Below, piece after piece: positions 25,199 through 33,455 of a stretch of DNA of 64,000 bases. Positions within the stretch are counted from its first letter, which is position 1. The number at the start of each line of letters is the position of its first letter. Location of the stretch: NCBI GenBank assembly GCA_016936355.1, contig JAFGYB010000041.1:1-64000 (forward strand), read 5' to 3'. A program made the translations under genes and the position numbers. A model generated the notes under the pieces. That model ran no database searches. It was given only the letters and a program-made list of their open reading frames with translations, and was not told the DNA's origin. The stretch is from Bacteroidales bacterium (GTDB lineage Bacteria > Bacteroidota > Bacteroidia > Bacteroidales > F082).

Positions 25199-26725
25199 CT
25201 ACCAATTAATTTTTAGTTTCTCCGATACAATGGATGCGATCTTGCTAACCGGAACCCTTTCCTGCTGCATGGTATCCCGTTCGCGAAGGGTAACCGTATT
25301 GTCTTCCAGTGTTTGATGGTCGATGGTAATGCAATAGGGTGTTCCAATGGCATCGTGGCGACGGTAGCGCTTGCCGATGGTATCTTTTTCTTCGAAGAAA
25401 CACATGAAGTCCATCTTCAATCCGTCCATAATTTCACGGGCCTTTTCAGGCAGTCCGTCTTTTTTGGTCAACGGGAAAACAGCAATCTTGGTCGGAGCCA
25501 GGAAAGGAGGAAGTTTCATTACTACCCGTTCGGAACCATCTTCCAGTTTTTCTTCGGTATAAGCGTTGCTCAGCATAGCCAGAAACATCCGGTCGAGGCC
25601 GATGGAAGTTTCTACTACATAGGGAACATAACTTTCGTTGGTTTCCGAATCAAAGAAACGCAATTTCTTTCCTGACAACTTTTCATGAGCACTTAGATCA
25701 AAATCGGTTCGGGAGTGGATCCCTTCCAGTTCTTTGAATCCCATGGGGAAATCAAACTCAATGTCGGTAGCCGCATTGGCATAATGCGCCAGTTTATCAT
25801 GGTCGTGGAAACGATATTTGTCTGCAGGAATACCTGTATTAAGGTGCCACTTCATCCGGGCGTCCTTCCAATAGGCAAACCATTCCATCTCGCTTCCGGG
25901 TCGGACAAAAAACTGCATCTCCATTTGTTCAAACTCCCGCATACGGAAAATAAACTGACGGGCTACGATTTCGTTCCGGAACGCCTTCCCCGTTTGTGCG
26001 ATTCCAAATGGAATCTTCATTCGCCCTGTTTTCTGAACGTTCAGATAATTCACAAAAATGCCCTGAGCCGTTTCGGGTCGCAAATAAATGTTGGAAGCCC
26101 CTTCGGCCGTAGATCCCATTTGGGTTGAAAACATCAGGTTGAACTGACGTACATCGGTCCAGTTTCTGGAACCCGAAATGGGGTCGACAATTTCCAGATC
26201 CTCGATCAGCTGTTTGATGCCTTCCATGTCGTTCCGATCCATGGCAGGATACAAACGCCCCTTAATTTCTTCCATTTTTTGAATATTGGCCAGCACCCGC
26301 GGATTGGTTTCGCGAAACTGCTGTTCGTCAAACGCATCACCAAAGCGTTTGGCAGCCTTCTCCACTTCCTTGTTGATTTTGGCTTCCAGTTTAGCCAAAT
26401 GGTCTTCTACCAATACGTCGGCACGGTATCTTTTTTTGGAATCTTTGTTGTCGATCATTGGATCGTTAAATGCATCTACGTGTCCGGAGGCCTTCCATAC
26501 CAACGGGTGCATAAAAATAGCCGAGTCCAGACCCACAATATTCTCGTGCATCTGCACCATAGCCTTCCACCAATAATCACGGATGTTGCGCTTCAACTCT
26601 ACCCCATTCTGACCGTAGTCGTATACGGCACTCAGTCCGTCGTATACTTCACTGGACTGAAATACAAAGCCGTATTCCTTGGCGTGTGCAATAATCTTCT
26701 TTAACAGATCTTCCTGATTTGCCAT
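25199..26725 (-). CDS. glyS: Glycine--tRNA ligase (dimeric type)
   Basis: A 508-residue class II glycyl-tRNA synthetase of the alpha2 (eukaryote/archaeal-like) type, which charges tRNA-Gly. Recognisable parts are FVFQSSEVYDGLSAVYDYG at the N-terminus, motif 2 with GKAFRNEIVARQFIFRMREFEQMEMQ, motif 3 GLDRMFLAML and a C-terminal anticodon-binding domain (from about 410). The length is as expected for this form. It lies 35 bases downstream of a zinc-ribbon gene whose promoter probably drives both. Confidence 0.96.
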   Translation of the reverse strand: MANQEDLLKKIIAHAKEYGFVFQSSEVYDGLSAVYDYGQNGVELKRNIRDYWWKAMVQMHENIVGLDSAIFMHPLVWKASGHVDAFNDPMIDNKDSKKRYRADVLVEDHLAKLEAKINKEVEKAAKRFGDAFDEQQFRETNPRVLANIQKMEEIKGRLYPAMDRNDMEGIKQLIEDLEIVDPISGSRNWTDVRQFNLMFSTQMGSTAEGASNIYLRPETAQGIFVNYLNVQKTGRMKIPFGIAQTGKAFRNEIVARQFIFRMREFEQMEMQFFVRPGSEMEWFAYWKDARMKWHLNTGIPADKYRFHDHDKLAHYANAATDIEFDFPMGFKELEGIHSRTDFDLSAHEKLSGKKLRFFDSETNESYVPYVVETSIGLDRMFLAMLSNAYTEEKLEDGSERVVMKLPPFLAPTKIAVFPLTKKDGLPEKAREIMDGLKMDFMCFFEEKDTIGKRYRRHDAIGTPYCITIDHQTLEDNTVTLRERDTMQQERVPVSKIASIVSEKLKINW

Positions 26726-26760
26726 ATACTTTCTCTCTTGAATAATTCAACACTAATTTT

Positions 26761-26970
26761 CTAATTGGTAAAGAAATCCACCACATTTCCAATGGTACTG
26801 GTTTTTCTCTTGTACAGTTCACTGTAACCGCAGTGCGTACAGGAAATCACCATAAATTTTTTGTTTTGTACATCAAAAATCTTGGCGAAAGCACCGCCGG
26901 TGGTTCTGATTTCGTCCACTTCATATTGTTTGTTATCACATTTGGGACATACATATTCTCTCTTTTCCAT
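26761..26970 (-). CDS. Small zinc-ribbon protein
   Basis: A 69-residue protein with two CxxC knuckles, YVCPKCDN near the start and SCTHCGYSE near residue 50, forming a zinc ribbon. The middle carries 'GGAFAKIFDVQNKKFMVI'. Proteins of this kind are annotated as zinc ribbon or nucleic-acid-binding proteins; the role is unknown. It precedes glyS in the same direction with a 35-base gap and has the only clear promoter for the pair. Confidence 0.8.
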   Translation of the reverse strand: MEKREYVCPKCDNKQYEVDEIRTTGGAFAKIFDVQNKKFMVISCTHCGYSELYKRKTSTIGNVVDFFTN

Positions 26971-26989
26971 AATCGTTACTTTAAAACGG

Positions 26990-26997
26990 CAAAAGTA
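26990..26997 (-). promoter_or_regulatory. -7 promoter element for the zinc-ribbon gene and glyS
   Basis: TACTTTTG on the minus strand, 19 bases before the start at 26970. Confidence 0.6.
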
Positions 26998-27072
26998 AGA
27001 ATTAAGCTTATTAGACCCAATAAATTAGAAGATAATTCATTGGGTATCTGATAGCGAAAATCCCAAAAAAGA

Positions 27073-27097
27073 AACCCCGCGGTTGACTCGCGGGGTT
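27073..27097 (-). terminator. Terminator of the CAU tRNA gene
   Basis: AACCCCGCG and CGCGGGGTT pair perfectly around a 7-base loop. On the minus strand the stem is followed by a T-rich tail (TTTCTTTTTT), directly below the tRNA 3' end. Confidence 0.85.
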
Positions 27098-27100
27098 CTG

Positions 27101-27174
27101 TGGGCCCACCAGGGCTTGAACCTGGGACCACCTGATTATGAGTCAGGTGCTCTAACCAACTGAGCTATAGGCCC
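27101..27174 (-). tRNA. tRNA with CAU anticodon (tRNA-Ile2 or elongator Met)
   Basis: A 74-base tRNA folds on the minus strand: acceptor GGGCCTA/TGGGCCC (one G-U), D arm GCTCAGTTGGTTAGAGC, anticodon arm CCTGA-CTCATAA-TCAGG and T arm CCAGG-TTCAAGC-CCTGG, discriminator A. CCA is not encoded. The CAU anticodon fits elongator Met or the isoleucine tRNA whose C34 is modified to lysidine. The acceptor pairs C4-G69 and C5-G68 are those used by TilS to select tRNA-Ile2 in E. coli, which favours Ile. It is not an initiator, because the 1-72 pair is intact. Confidence 0.9.
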
Positions 27175-27219
27175 TATTCGGCAAAACCGATAACAATTCT
27201 CTTTCTTTAAAAGAGGGTG

Positions 27220-27227
27220 CAAAGTTA
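27220..27227 (-). promoter_or_regulatory. -7 promoter element for the tRNA gene
   Basis: TAACTTTG on the minus strand, about 45 bases before the tRNA 5' end, leaving room for a processed leader. Confidence 0.5.
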
Positions 27228-27276
27228 ATCATTCAAATTAAAATCCGATACGAATCCTTCAAAAAAATAGTGTGTG

Positions 27277-28461
27277 TCATTTTTTCAATCCCTGTAATGT
27301 AAACAGCACAACCAAAAACATTAAAATAGTAATGGAAGCCGCCAGATAAAAGGCCCCGTTTATTCCGAAACCAACTACGCCCCAACCAATAACTATGGGT
27401 CCCAGCGTTTGTCCCAGTCGGAGGACCATGCCATTGGCTGACATGAAAACGGCCCGTTGTTTTTCCGGAGCCAGATGAATGAGTAAGGTTTGTAAACCCG
27501 GAATATTCAACCCCTGTGCTACCCCGAAAATTATCACGGGGATTAGGAAAATCCACACCGAATCGATGAAGGGAACCGAAAGAATGGAAATAAAATACAG
27601 AACATAAGCCACCTTCAGCAAGTCAACTTCCGAAAACCGTCTGACCAGTTTTCCCAGCTGAGCTGAAGTAAAAGCAGTAGAAAAAGAACTGAGCGACAAC
27701 ATCAAACCAATCTGAAAAGAATTGAGTCCCAGTTTTTTGTCAAACATAAATGGCAAAAAACTCAGAAAGGCACCATACAGGATGATAAACGTCAGTACAC
27801 TCAGCGAAAGCAGGCCCAATACCTCTTTTTTAATTATGCTTTTATATGTCGCACGAATATACTCCCCAATTCCTGTCGATTGGTGTAACTCCACCGGTTT
27901 GAGTTTTGCCATGGCCCATAAACCGACGGGTATGGCGAGCAACGGAAGCAGAAAAGGGAAGTTCCAACCAAGGATAGCCAGCATCCCGCCGATAAAAGGA
28001 TAAAACCCCGTACCAACACTTAGCACACTGGCATTATAGCCCATGGCTTCGGCCCGCTGCTTCCCTTTAAAGAAATCTCCGATGAGGGTCACATTCAGTG
28101 TACCCAGCGTACTGCCTCCCACGCCCTGTAGAAAACGAAAGACAAGCAACCAGTGTAAATTTCGTGTAAAAAAACAGGCAAAACCTGCCAAACCAAACAA
28201 AAAAAGTGATGGGATCAAAATGGTTTTTCTCCCGTAGCGATCGGCCAGAATTCCACCGACGGGTGCCAAAAAAATGCCGGGCAGTGTAAACACACTGATC
28301 AGATAAGCCACTTCCGCTTCCGATAAATGCAAACTGCGGGCCACCTTGGGAAAAGCCGGTGTAATGCTGGCTACTCCCAAAACAGCAATCAGTGTAATAC
28401 CGAAAATGATGTGCAGGTTTTTGTCTTGAAAAAGTGAAGGTTTGTTTTGTTGACCTGTCAT
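27277..28461 (-). CDS. MFS transporter
   Basis: A 394-residue major facilitator superfamily protein with about 12 membrane helices. The loop 2-3 motif GGILADRYGRKTIL is at about residues 70-83 and the N-terminal 'ITPAFPKVARSL' is typical of the drug:H+ antiporter-like group. The substrate cannot be told from sequence; multidrug or sugar efflux are options. It is a single gene with a near-promoter (TATCTTTC, 28480-28487) upstream on the minus strand. Confidence 0.88.
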   Translation of the reverse strand: MTGQQNKPSLFQDKNLHIIFGITLIAVLGVASITPAFPKVARSLHLSEAEVAYLISVFTLPGIFLAPVGGILADRYGRKTILIPSLFLFGLAGFACFFTRNLHWLLVFRFLQGVGGSTLGTLNVTLIGDFFKGKQRAEAMGYNASVLSVGTGFYPFIGGMLAILGWNFPFLLPLLAIPVGLWAMAKLKPVELHQSTGIGEYIRATYKSIIKKEVLGLLSLSVLTFIILYGAFLSFLPFMFDKKLGLNSFQIGLMLSLSSFSTAFTSAQLGKLVRRFSEVDLLKVAYVLYFISILSVPFIDSVWIFLIPVIIFGVAQGLNIPGLQTLLIHLAPEKQRAVFMSANGMVLRLGQTLGPIVIGWGVVGFGINGAFYLAASITILMFLVVLFTLQGLKK

Positions 28462-28568
28462 AATTCCTGATTAACCATCGAAAGATACGGTAAAATACGG
28501 GTTCATGAAAAGATTTTCAAAAAGGGAAAAATATTCTTTGGGGCTTCCTGTAATCCCGGTGTAAAATT

Positions 28569-28576
28569 TATCTTTG
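28569..28576 (+). promoter_or_regulatory. -7 promoter element for the HAD phosphatase gene
   Basis: TATCTTTG, 14 bases before the ATG at 28591. Confidence 0.6.
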
Positions 28577-28590
28577 TAAAAAGCCTGAAC

Positions 28591-29259
28591 ATGGACATCA
28601 GCAGCATTATTTTCGATTTCGGAGGCGTTATACTGGATATTGATCCCCAACTGACGATTAAGGCTCTTAGGGATTTTGGATTCAAAGAATGGCAAAAACT
28701 CGACAGCCCTGAGTTTTACAAAGAAGTCATCTTTCCCCTGGAAAAAGGGCTGGATTCCCCCGAGGTTTTCAGAGATAAAATGAGAAACTATCTGCAAATG
28801 AAGTTAACGGATGAACAGGTCAACACGGCCTGGAATGCTTTGTTGTTTCCGCTCACCAATGAACGAATCCGTTTGCTGGAAAAAGCAAAAAAACACTATG
28901 CCATTTTCCTGCTCAGTAATTCCAACTTCATCCACTATCAGGAGTTCCTTAAGGATCTGCATTCAAACTTTGGCTACAAACAGTTCGACGATCTCTTTGA
29001 TAAATCCTACTTTTCGTTTGAACTTCAACTGATCAAACCCGACAGAAAAATATACGATTATGTGCTTGGGGACCAAGATCTGGATCCTGGCCAAACCCTG
29101 TTCATTGATGACCGGGAAGACAATATTGAAGGTGCTGCCCGAACAGGGCTCAAAACATTCCATTTAAGCAACGGAACCCGACTGACCGATCTGTTTGATC
29201 ATACTGGAAAACTAAAAGATCCCTTAATATCAGGAGAAATTCTGACGGATCTCGTTTAA
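28591..29259 (+). CDS. HAD family phosphatase (subfamily IA)
   Basis: A 222-residue haloacid-dehalogenase-type hydrolase. Motif I is IIFDFGGVILDID (nucleophile Asp near residue 9), motif II the serine in FLLSNSN, motif III the lysine in KPDRKIYDYVL and motif IV the acidic pair in FIDDREDN. A helical cap lies between motifs I and II. It is probably a small-metabolite phosphatase, close to the YihX-like sugar-phosphate group. The substrate is unknown. Its 3' end overlaps convergent dusB by 30 bases. Confidence 0.9.
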   Translation: MDISSIIFDFGGVILDIDPQLTIKALRDFGFKEWQKLDSPEFYKEVIFPLEKGLDSPEVFRDKMRNYLQMKLTDEQVNTAWNALLFPLTNERIRLLEKAKKHYAIFLLSNSNFIHYQEFLKDLHSNFGYKQFDDLFDKSYFSFELQLIKPDRKIYDYVLGDQDLDPGQTLFIDDREDNIEGAARTGLKTFHLSNGTRLTDLFDHTGKLKDPLISGEILTDLV

Positions 29260-30207
29260 AATACTTTTCAGTTCCTCCAGCGTTTCGGCTTCCATCAACC
29301 GAATTCGGTAGGATTTAAAATTGGGAATATTTTTGAAGTACGCACTCCAGTGCTTCCGGATTTCGAGCACCCCTTTCCGTTCTCCTTTCCAGTCTACTGA
29401 CCGTTCCAGGTGTATGGTACTGATATGTACTTTTTCTTGCACGGATGGCTCGGGAAGAATTTCTCCGGTTTCCAGAAAATGTTTGATGTCTCTGAAAATC
29501 CAGGGGTTGCCATAGGCAGCCCGGGCAATCATCAGGCCGTCGACCCCATAGGTTTCTTTGAAATATTTTGCCGATTCCGGATCTTTTACATCCCCGTTGC
29601 CAAAAATGGGAATGTGCATGCGCGGGTTGTTTTTCACTTCCCCTATTAAGGTCCAGTCGGCAGGTATACTGGAACGGGTGGTACGCAGCCTTCCGTGAAT
29701 AGTCAGCGCCTGAATACCCACATCCTGTAGCCGTTCGGCAATATCCACAATTTCCTTGTGTTGTTCATCATATCCCAGGCGCGTTTTTACCGTAACCGGA
29801 AGTTTTACCGCCTTCACTACCGCTTCGGTCATTTGAACCATTTTCGGGATGTTGTTCATAATGCCTGAACCGGCTCCTTTGGCTACTACTTTCTTAACCG
29901 GACAACCATAATTGATGTCGATCACATCCGGATTTACCCGCTCGGCATATTGGGCTGCCTGCACCATGGAATCAATATCATGACCAAAAATCTGGATCCC
30001 TACCGGACGTTCAAATTCTTCAAAATCCAGTTTCTTCACGCTTTTTTGAGCATCCCGGATCAGGCCCTCGGAAGAAATAAACTCGGTGTACATAATGTCT
30101 GCACCAAACATCTTACATACATGCCGAAACGGAGGATCCGTCACGTCCTCCATGGGAGCCAGCATCAGGGGGAACTCCCCCAGGTTAATATCACCTATCT
30201 TTACCAC
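29230..30207 (-). CDS. dusB: tRNA-dihydrouridine synthase DusB
   Basis: A 325-residue FMN enzyme that reduces uridines in the tRNA D-loop. The start LMLAPMEDVTDPPFR, the catalytic Cys102 in DINYGCPVKKVVAKGAGS, the TVKTRLGY strand and the FMN phosphate site GNGDVKDPES plus VDGLMIARAAYGNPWIF are all typical of the DusB group. The length is normal. Its promoter is back to back with that of the CPBP gene. The last 10 codons overlap the convergent HAD gene. Confidence 0.95.
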   Translation of the reverse strand: MVKIGDINLGEFPLMLAPMEDVTDPPFRHVCKMFGADIMYTEFISSEGLIRDAQKSVKKLDFEEFERPVGIQIFGHDIDSMVQAAQYAERVNPDVIDINYGCPVKKVVAKGAGSGIMNNIPKMVQMTEAVVKAVKLPVTVKTRLGYDEQHKEIVDIAERLQDVGIQALTIHGRLRTTRSSIPADWTLIGEVKNNPRMHIPIFGNGDVKDPESAKYFKETYGVDGLMIARAAYGNPWIFRDIKHFLETGEILPEPSVQEKVHISTIHLERSVDWKGERKGVLEIRKHWSAYFKNIPNFKSYRIRLMEAETLEELKSILNEIRQNFS

Positions 30208-30244
30208 AACTATATCTTTCTGTTCAATACTATTTTCAGGGCTG

Positions 30245-30252
30245 CAAAAATA
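30245..30252 (-). promoter_or_regulatory. -7 promoter element for dusB
   Basis: TATTTTTG on the minus strand, 37 bases before the dusB start and 1 base away from the opposing plus-strand element. Confidence 0.6.
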
Positions 30253-30253
30253 T

Positions 30254-30261
30254 TAATTTTG
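30254..30261 (+). promoter_or_regulatory. -7 promoter element for the CPBP protease gene
   Basis: TAATTTTG on the plus strand, 20 bases before the ATG at 30282. It forms a near-palindrome with the dusB element. Confidence 0.6.
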
Positions 30262-30281
30262 CGCCAATCAAAAGAAAAACA

Positions 30282-31214
30282 ATGAAATCAACAGGCATCT
30301 TCTCCTATTTTTCGCCGGGCGTGAAATTTTTCTGGCTTATCCTGATCTTCATTTTGTTTGCGATTATTTCCGCATTTGGCGGTTTGATGGCAGGGAAATT
30401 CATGCACCTGGATATGACACAAATGATGGAGCTTTCATCCAATCCGATGCCTGGTGAAAACACTTCATTTCTATATCTCTTCCAATTCATCAATCAGCTG
30501 GGCTTGTTTATCTTGGCTCCTTTACTCTATGTTTTTCTCTTTGAAAAACCAACCATTGGTGGTTACCTGAAACTCAACAAAATTCCCGGTATTCTAATCC
30601 TGTTTTTGTCGGTAGTCACCATCTATACCTTGCTACCGTTTATCAATTTTCTGGATGGCGTGAATGCGCATTTGTCCTTACCCAAGGCCTTTTCTTCCCT
30701 CCAGCAGTGGATGGTGGACAAAGAAACACAAGCCGATCAAATCACTGCACTGTTGCTGAACGTGAATACACTTCGGGGACTGATGCTGAACCTGTTCGTA
30801 GTCGCCCTGATGCCGGCACTGGGTGAAGAATTGTTGTTTCGCGGAATCATCCAGCAACTGCTTCAAAAGTGGACAAAAAAGTCCCCTTTAGCAGTGATCC
30901 TCACTGCATTTATTTTCAGTGCCATTCACCTGCAGTTTTTTGGGTTTTTGCCCCGGTTTGTCCTGGGATTGTTGCTGGGTTACTTATTTTTGTACACGCG
31001 AAGCCTCTGGGTTCCCATGCTGGTGCATTTCGTAAACAATGCCTCATCAGTGGTGATCTACTATCTGAATTACAATGGAAACATCAACGTCAGTGCCGAT
31101 CATTTCGGATCGTGGCCCAGCATTTTCGGGATCAGTTCAAGTCTGCTCATCACCCTGGTGATAGTTTATTTTGTGAAAGTAAAATCCGTAACTGTTCCTC
31201 AAAAAACGGAATAA
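30282..31214 (+). CDS. CPBP family intramembrane metalloprotease
   Basis: A 310-residue membrane protein of the CAAX protease / bacteriocin-processing (ABI) family. Motif 1 is GEELLFRGIIQ (Glu182, Glu183), motif 2 FSAIHLQFFGF, and motif 3 VPMLVHFVNNASS. Around eight hydrophobic segments are visible. In bacteria most members have unknown substrates; some act in bacteriocin immunity or protein processing. It begins just after a divergent promoter shared with dusB and ends one base from the convergent small gene at 31216. Confidence 0.92.
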   Translation: MKSTGIFSYFSPGVKFFWLILIFILFAIISAFGGLMAGKFMHLDMTQMMELSSNPMPGENTSFLYLFQFINQLGLFILAPLLYVFLFEKPTIGGYLKLNKIPGILILFLSVVTIYTLLPFINFLDGVNAHLSLPKAFSSLQQWMVDKETQADQITALLLNVNTLRGLMLNLFVVALMPALGEELLFRGIIQQLLQKWTKKSPLAVILTAFIFSAIHLQFFGFLPRFVLGLLLGYLFLYTRSLWVPMLVHFVNNASSVVIYYLNYNGNINVSADHFGSWPSIFGISSSLLITLVIVYFVKVKSVTVPQKTE

Positions 31215-31215
31215 A

Positions 31216-31536
31216 CTATTCCAACGACTTTTGATCCCTGTCTTCTTTAAATTTTCGGTACGCCTTGCGTGTAGCTACTTTCTGCATTTCCCTCTCAATG
31301 ACCAGATCCGCAATCCGATCGGCCTGCAAATCCATATCGGGAAGTTCCAGTGCCTCTTGAAACCGGGGTTCAGAAACATCGTGCCGGTAAATCAGGTTGC
31401 ACAACCTATGAAAATCGTGTTCCAGCAATTCCCTGATGAACAGCGTTAATTGCTGTTTCAAATTACTCCGCTCCATGGTCTCAAAATACCGGGCCGGAAT
31501 ATGCTGAAAGCGATCAAATTCGGTTGAATGTTCCAT
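31216..31536 (-). CDS. Hypothetical charged helical protein
   Basis: A 106-residue soluble protein rich in charged residues and predicted to be almost entirely helical ('SNLKQQLTLFIRELLEHDFHRL' and 'RIADLVIEREMQKVATRKAY'). I recognise no family. The ATG at 31536 begins MEHSTEFDRF; an ATG four codons upstream (31548) is also possible. It stands alone on the minus strand, one base from the CPBP gene stop. Confidence 0.6.
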   Translation of the reverse strand: MEHSTEFDRFQHIPARYFETMERSNLKQQLTLFIRELLEHDFHRLCNLIYRHDVSEPRFQEALELPDMDLQADRIADLVIEREMQKVATRKAYRKFKEDRDQKSLE

Positions 31537-31620
31537 AAAATTAACCAATAGGCGAACTGTAGAATCAAGCTTCAGACAAAGATGAGCAGAATTATTGGAA
31601 TATTGACAAGTGTTTTGTTA

Positions 31621-31628
31621 TAACTTTG
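31621..31628 (+). promoter_or_regulatory. -7 promoter element for the thioredoxin-like gene / panC
   Basis: TAACTTTG, 38 bases before the ATG at 31667. It lies inside the longer frame, excluding earlier starts. Confidence 0.55.
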
Positions 31629-31666
31629 CGGGGTTTATACAAGCAGTCATCATAAAAAATAATCCG

Positions 31667-32209
31667 ATGAAAAAGCAAGTTTTATTCAGTATCGTATTTC
31701 TTTTCGCCCTTGTGCTGTCTGCAACAGCCCAGGATGATTTTTACCATAAACCTCTTAATCAGGTAGTCAAAGACAAGACGATCGGTCGCGATATTTTGCT
31801 GGGTCCCTGCAATGAAATGGGGTTGAAGACCAACAGCCTTTTTGCACCGGCCTTCAACTTCGAATACAAAAGCTATACACCCAATGCAGCAATCATCAAT
31901 TCCATTAAAAAGAAGCTCAGAAAAACACGCATCACCCTTGTTTTTGGCAGTTGGTGTGGGGACAGCAAACTTCAGGTGGGACGGTTTTATAAAATACTGG
32001 ACGAAGCCGGTTATCCCGGAAAATATGTCACAGCCTTGGCGGTTAACCGCAAACTAAAGGCACCCGGAACTAAAGTGGACCGCTTGGATATTCAGCGGGT
32101 TCCCACCTTTATTGTTTTTCACAAAGGCAAGGAAGTGGGACGCATTACTGAGTCGCCCAAAACAACCTTAGAAGGCGATCTCGCCGCAATTTTAAAAAAA
32201 GTAAATTGA
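31667..32209 (+). CDS. Secreted thioredoxin-fold protein with a single active-site cysteine
   Basis: A 180-residue exported protein: signal peptide MKKQVLFSIVFLFALVLSATAQ, then a thioredoxin fold with the active-site strand TLVFGSWCGDSKLQVGRFYKIL. The motif is CGDS, not CxxC, so only one redox cysteine remains. 'RVPTFIVFHKGKEVGRI' supplies the cis-proline of the fold. It may act in isomerisation, mixed-disulfide chemistry or without redox function. The stop shares one base with the panC ATG, so the two are translationally coupled, which is an odd pairing. Confidence 0.83.
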   Translation: MKKQVLFSIVFLFALVLSATAQDDFYHKPLNQVVKDKTIGRDILLGPCNEMGLKTNSLFAPAFNFEYKSYTPNAAIINSIKKKLRKTRITLVFGSWCGDSKLQVGRFYKILDEAGYPGKYVTALAVNRKLKAPGTKVDRLDIQRVPTFIVFHKGKEVGRITESPKTTLEGDLAAILKKVN

Positions 32210-33051
32210 TGCAGATTTTCTCCACTATTTCTGAAACAAAGGCCTTTCTCGAACAACAAAAAGCGGAAGGCAAACAGATCGGTTTTGTCCCAACCATGGG
32301 TGCGTTACACGAAGGTCATTTAACACTGATGCGACAGGCAAAACAGGAAAATGATCTGCTGGTTGTGAGCATTTTTGTGAACCCTATCCAGTTCAACAAC
32401 CAGGAAGACCTGAAAAAATATCCCCGGGATCAAAAAAAGGATGAGGCATTACTGGAAACAGTGGATTGTGATGTATTGTTTGCTCCGTCGGTGGAAGAGA
32501 TGTATCCCGAACCTGCAACCAGAAAATACGGATTTGGTCCCTTAGAAGAAGTGATGGAAGGAGCATTCAGACCGGGACATTTTAATGGCGTAGCCGTAGT
32601 GGTTCACAAACTTTTTGATATTGTGGAACCCCATCGTGCCTATTTCGGAGAAAAGGATTTTCAGCAACTGGCTATCATCAAAAAACTGGTTGAGAGGGAA
32701 CATATTCCAGTGGAAATCATCGGTTGCCCCATTGTCCGTGAACCGGACGGACTGGCCATGAGCTCCCGAAATATACGGCTCGCACCGGAATACAGAAAAG
32801 AAGCCCCCTTTATTTATCAAACCCTGCAGGAAGCCAAACGCCGCAGAGAACACCTGTGTGCCGGTCCGTTGCGCCAGATGATCATCAACCTTTTTGAGGC
32901 CCATGAGCACTTTAAGCTGGAGTATTTCGATATTGTGGACGATAAAGAACTGCAGCCAATTCAGAACTGGAACAACAAAAAAGGGACCGTTGCCTGTGTT
33001 GCCGGCTGGTTGGGAGGTGTTCGCCTGATAGATAACATTCGTATTATTTAA
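32209..33051 (+). CDS. panC: Pantothenate synthetase
   Basis: A 280-residue enzyme that joins pantoate and beta-alanine with ATP to make pantothenate, the precursor of coenzyme A. The nucleotide site PTMGALHEGHL (28-38), the pantoate-binding FNGVAVVVHKLF, the GEKDFQQLAII block and the signature REPDGLAMSSRN are all present. The ATG at 32209 overlaps the previous stop by one base; a TTG one codon before is less likely. panD follows after 45 bases. Confidence 0.96.
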   Translation: MQIFSTISETKAFLEQQKAEGKQIGFVPTMGALHEGHLTLMRQAKQENDLLVVSIFVNPIQFNNQEDLKKYPRDQKKDEALLETVDCDVLFAPSVEEMYPEPATRKYGFGPLEEVMEGAFRPGHFNGVAVVVHKLFDIVEPHRAYFGEKDFQQLAIIKKLVEREHIPVEIIGCPIVREPDGLAMSSRNIRLAPEYRKEAPFIYQTLQEAKRRREHLCAGPLRQMIINLFEAHEHFKLEYFDIVDDKELQPIQNWNNKKGTVACVAGWLGGVRLIDNIRII

Positions 33052-33056
33052 TGCAT

Positions 33057-33064
33057 TATTTTTG
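33057..33064 (+). promoter_or_regulatory. -7 promoter element before panD
   Basis: TATTTTTG, 32 bases before the ATG at 33097. It may give panD and the genes after it extra transcription. Confidence 0.45.
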
Positions 33065-33096
33065 CAGAAAATTTCCGGCCAAATTCGCTTAATGAA

Positions 33097-33441
33097 ATGA
33101 TGATTGAAGTTTTAAAATCGAAAATTCACCGTGTTGCTGTAACGGAAGCTGATCTGAATTATATCGGGAGTATTACCATTGACGAGGATTTGATGGATGC
33201 GGTCAATATTATCGAAAATGAAAAGGTAAGCATTTATAACATTACCAACGGTAACAGGCTGGATACCTATGTGATCAAAGGACAACGCGGTTCCGGAAAA
33301 ATTGGAATCAACGGGGCAGCAGCCCGGTTGGTTTCGGTGGGTGATCTGGTAATTATCGTTTCCTATGCCTCTCTGGATTTTGAAGAAGCCAAAACCTTCA
33401 AACCGTACATTATATTCCCTGATTCGGAAAATCATATTTAA
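33097..33441 (+). CDS. panD: Aspartate 1-decarboxylase
   Basis: A 114-residue pyruvoyl enzyme that makes beta-alanine from aspartate, the partner substrate for PanC. The proenzyme self-cleaves at Gly24-Ser25 in [13 protein letters not shown] to form the pyruvoyl group. The Lys and Arg of KSKIHRV near the N-terminus and the [15 protein letters not shown] block are conserved. A second ATG one codon in (33100) could also be the start. It sits 45 bases after panC. Confidence 0.96.
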   Translation: MMIEVLKSKIHRVAVTEADLNYIGSITIDEDLMDAVNIIENEKVSIYNITNGNRLDTYVIKGQRGSGKIGINGAAARLVSVGDLVIIVSYASLDFEEAKTFKPYIIFPDSENHI

Positions 33442-33455
33442 CCAAACAGACGACC

